From JAPLKB01 sp964429485 (GTDB lineage Bacteria > Desulfobacterota > Syntrophorhabdia > Syntrophorhabdales > Syntrophorhabdaceae), in contig CAYSBW010000083.1 in NCBI GenBank assembly GCA_964429485.1, forward strand, positions 1 to 8,052: DNA of 8,052 nucleotides. The letters are read 5' to 3'. Under the pieces are notes generated by a model. It was not told where the DNA came from, did not search any database, and saw only the letters and a list, made by a program, of their open reading frames with translations. This document shows positions 6,279 to 8,052 of this stretch, one piece after another; the stretch's first letter is position 1; each line of letters begins with the position of its first letter. The position numbers were made by a program, and so were the translations under genes.

Positions 6279-7126
6279 AACCACTGCACAGTATAATTAT
6301 GTCTATTAAGCTTGCTTTCCAGTTTCTGACTGTCATACCTATAAAAACAGAAGGTGAAATATCGGAAAGCGAAATAGCCGAATCATCAATTTTTTTTCTC
6401 TTAGTCGGTGTATTTCAAGGCTTCATTCTTGTTTCTTTATCAGTAATTCTGCTTAAATTATTTTCTCCGGAGATAACAAGCATTCTCATCATTCTTGCAT
6501 ACACTCTTATAAACTGTGGTTTTCACCAGGATGGTCTTTCAGACACCTTTGATGCAATGTCTGTAAAATCTACAAAAAACAAGGACAAGGACAAACTAAA
6601 AAGACTTTTGGTAATGAAGGATAGTACAGCAGGCCCAATAGGCGTAACTGCCATTATTTTTTCATTGCTTCTTAAATATCTTTTGATTAAAGCAATTCTT
6701 CAGACAAAGATGGATGTCTGCCCTATCTTGTGCTTGATGCCTGTTTATTCAAAATGGGCTATGATATCAGCGATGTATAACTCCAAAAGTGCACGGGATA
6801 ACGGCATTGGCAGGATATTCCTCGAACATTTGAGATTAAAACATCTTATTCTTAGTACTGTCTTGCTTATTTTTATAAGTTTTGCGGTGTTTTGTACTTC
6901 CTTCTTTTGTTTATCTTTTATTTGTGCCATGTCGGATAAAGGGTTTATAATTTTGTTATTTTGCCAGACAGTTATAATTTACTCTCTTTGCCTTTTCCTT
7001 AAATATACTTTTACAAATAAATTTGGTGGACTGACAGGGGATAATTTTGGAGCAATCCATGAGATATCTGAAATTGTATTTCTCTTGATAGCACTGCTAT
7101 TTACGCAGCTAACTCTTAAGGTTTGA
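6275..7126 (+). CDS. cobS: Adenosylcobinamide-GDP ribazoletransferase (cobalamin synthase)
   Basis: CobS is the integral inner-membrane enzyme that joins GDP-cobinamide with alpha-ribazole phosphate (or alpha-ribazole) to give the cobamide (phosphate). Residues 10-22 (SIKLAFQFLTVIP) are the typical N-terminus. The active-site block is GFHQDGLSDTFDA (82-94) followed by VMKDSTAGPIGVTA (113-126), matching the family pattern G-x-H-x-DGL-x-DT-x-D then MKDS-x-x-G. GGLTGDNFGAIHEISE (251-266) is the conserved C-terminal loop. Several further hydrophobic segments (for example 40-62, 192-218, 224-243) are membrane helices. At 283 residues it is somewhat longer than the usual 250 or so. The block is diverged from the common LTGGLHLDGLADT (here LINCGFHQDGLSDT). 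ATG overlaps the cobT stop by four bases with no clear Shine-Dalgarno, so translation is probably coupled. Confidence 0.94.
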   Translation: MKPLHSIIMSIKLAFQFLTVIPIKTEGEISESEIAESSIFFLLVGVFQGFILVSLSVILLKLFSPEITSILIILAYTLINCGFHQDGLSDTFDAMSVKSTKNKDKDKLKRLLVMKDSTAGPIGVTAIIFSLLLKYLLIKAILQTKMDVCPILCLMPVYSKWAMISAMYNSKSARDNGIGRIFLEHLRLKHLILSTVLLIFISFAVFCTSFFCLSFICAMSDKGFIILLFCQTVIIYSLCLFLKYTFTNKFGGLTGDNFGAIHEISEIVFLLIALLFTQLTLKV

Positions 7127-7174
7127 CTCCCGGATTGTAATCTTTGATCTTTTTAAAGGGATTATTCCTGTTCC

Positions 7175-7202
7175 TTGTTTTTTCTACCATAATTAGTATA
7201 CT
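7175..7202 (+). promoter_or_regulatory. Candidate sigma-70-type promoter for cobC
   Basis: TTGTTT (7175-7180) and TATACT (7197-7202) are 16 bases apart in the only sizeable gap of the cluster (7127-7296). This would place the transcript start near 7209, leaving a leader of about 88 bases. The -10 matches five of six consensus bases, the -35 only three. I see no terminator after cobS, so read-through from the operon remains possible. Confidence 0.35.
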
Positions 7203-7285
7203 ATATGTTGTAGATGATCTTTACCATATTATGTGTTCATACCTGTAACATCATTAAAGCAACGGTTATATTTGTTAGAATATTT

Positions 7286-7290
7286 GGAGG
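7286..7290 (+). promoter_or_regulatory. Ribosome site that decides the cobC TTG start
   Basis: GGAGG, with TTGGAGG extended, is six bases before TTG 7297. No ATG or GTG lies between it and the catalytic RHG motif at codons 13-15, so TTG is the start. Confidence 0.8.
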
Positions 7291-7296
7291 CAAATA

Positions 7297-7917
7297 TTGG
7301 ATTTAAACAATCGTACACGATTTTTCTTTCTTCGACATGGAGACACAATTGATGAAGAATCCAGCAGAGTTTTTAAGGGAACTGCCGATATACCTCTATC
7401 AGAAAAAGGTGTAGAAAAATTAAAAAAGGCATCCCAATTTCTAAAGAGATTTCATTTCGATCACATATATACATCTGCGCTTTCACGTTGTGTTGAAAGC
7501 GGTAAAATAATTGCTGAACCGCACAAGATTGAAACTAAAATTGTCAGTGAATTTAATGAAATTCATTTTGGAATCTGGGAAGGCAAAAGTTTTGAAGAGG
7601 TTGAAACAGAATACCCCGTTCAATTCTCCAAATGGAGGAAAAATCCCGACATGCATACGCCACCCAATGGTGAATCTCTGATTGAAGCCCAAAAAAGAAG
7701 TATGAATATTTTTAATGAAATGATACAAAGACACAGGGGGCGGAACATCGTTATTATTAGTCATGCAGGCATACTACGTTTAATACTTGCCTCTCTGCTG
7801 GGCATGAAATTGTCAACATTATTCAGGATTTCTCAGGATTACGGGTGTATAAACGTGGTGGATATCTATGGAGATGATATTCCGGTAATAAAGCTTCTCA
7901 ATTTTACTTTGTATTAA
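7297..7917 (+). CDS. cobC: Alpha-ribazole phosphatase, histidine phosphatase family
   Basis: The 206-residue protein belongs to the phosphoglycerate-mutase-like histidine phosphatases. Phospho-acceptor His14 lies in FFLRHGDT (10-17). Other catalytic-pocket residues are Arg64 in YTSALSRC (58-65), Glu88 in EFNEIHFGIWEG (85-96) and His156 in ISHAGILR (154-161). FKGTADIPLSEKG (26-38) is the typical second loop. In cobamide assembly it removes the 5'-phosphate from alpha-ribazole phosphate or from cobalamin phosphate, the last step of the pathway. The family is broad, so the sequence alone would allow another phosphatase role; its place after cobU-cobT-cobS supports cobC. It starts at TTG after a strong GGAGG and is set apart from cobS by 170 bases, so it may have its own promoter. 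Confidence 0.88.
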   Translation: MDLNNRTRFFFLRHGDTIDEESSRVFKGTADIPLSEKGVEKLKKASQFLKRFHFDHIYTSALSRCVESGKIIAEPHKIETKIVSEFNEIHFGIWEGKSFEEVETEYPVQFSKWRKNPDMHTPPNGESLIEAQKRSMNIFNEMIQRHRGRNIVIISHAGILRLILASLLGMKLSTLFRISQDYGCINVVDIYGDDIPVIKLLNFTLY

Positions 7918-8052
7918 ATCTATTTTATGAAAGATTGTGTATTATGTACATATTAGTGCATTTTTTGATACAATACAATTTCTTCTAAGAGAAATATGCC
8001 CTCTGTGCCAATATAAGTGAGACACTTTCCACCCAATAGTTTAGACTCAAAG
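7918..8052. other. Gene-free end of window; possible edge of a mobile element
   Basis: No reading frame or clear terminator is visible. A weak AT-rich 6-bp stem (ATTTCT/AGAAAT) lies at 7978-7995 without a T run. From 8004 the sequence TGTGCCAATATAAGTGAGAC changes in character and resembles, from memory only, the TG-starting ends of IS21-type elements. The window ends before any transposase could be seen. Confidence 0.25.

Noticed and set aside
1473..7966. Near-identical 14-mers TTAGTGCA[C/T]TTTTT at 1473-1486 and 7953-7966 that bracket the B12 cluster, as possible att or IS target repeats.
   Set aside because: Thirteen of 14 matches in an AT-rich 8-kb window is expected by chance several times over, and no flanking structure supports an element with these ends.
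7978..7995. Terminator after cobC (ATTTCT/AGAAAT stem).
   Set aside because: Six weak AT-rich pairs and no T tract.

Overview
The window holds two unlike halves. Positions 1 to about 1480 are a decayed mobile-DNA scar: pieces of two different tyrosine-recombinase (phage/island integrase) genes in the same direction, then a short stretch that reads like the C-terminal tail of an IS3-type transposase. All are broken by internal stops, single-base frameshifts or truncation. Positions 1490 to 7917 are an intact, co-directional cobalamin (vitamin B12) salvage locus. No species-specific marker is visible. The AT-rich cobamide genes, an exported binding protein and the integrase type fit an AT-rich Gram-negative anaerobe, perhaps of the Deltaproteobacteria or Nitrospirota type, but that is a guess.

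Layout: 5-420, integrase N-terminal fragment fused to an unrelated tail; 424-1348, second integrase with a nonsense codon, a +1 frameshift and a lost C-terminus; 1347-1412, transposase-like tail; 1490-1522, perfect 16-bp inverted repeat; about 1663-1848, cobalamin riboswitch; 1862-1880, hairpin that hides a Shine-Dalgarno; 1889-2008, 39-codon leader ORF; then btuF, btuC, btuD, cobU, cobT and cobS, packed with 4-base to 13-base overlaps or gaps of 3 to 13 bases. After a 170-base gap with a possible promoter comes cobC. The last 135 bases hold no gene.

How the genes work together: BtuF captures a corrinoid in the periplasm. The BtuC permease and BtuD ATPase pump it across the inner membrane. 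CobU activates (adenosyl)cobinamide to GDP-cobinamide. CobT makes alpha-ribazole phosphate from a lower-ligand base. CobS joins the two, and CobC removes the phosphate to give cobalamin. The riboswitch should shut the operon down when the coenzyme is plentiful. No outer-membrane receptor (btuB) and no adenosyltransferase (cobA/btuR/pduO) are present, so those must lie elsewhere or be lost.

I see no convincing undescribed system. The points most worth a second look are the leader ORF that appears to carry the riboswitch control, the replaced Q-loop glutamine in BtuD, a perfect 21-bp duplication in btuF, and the layered integrase/IS scar.
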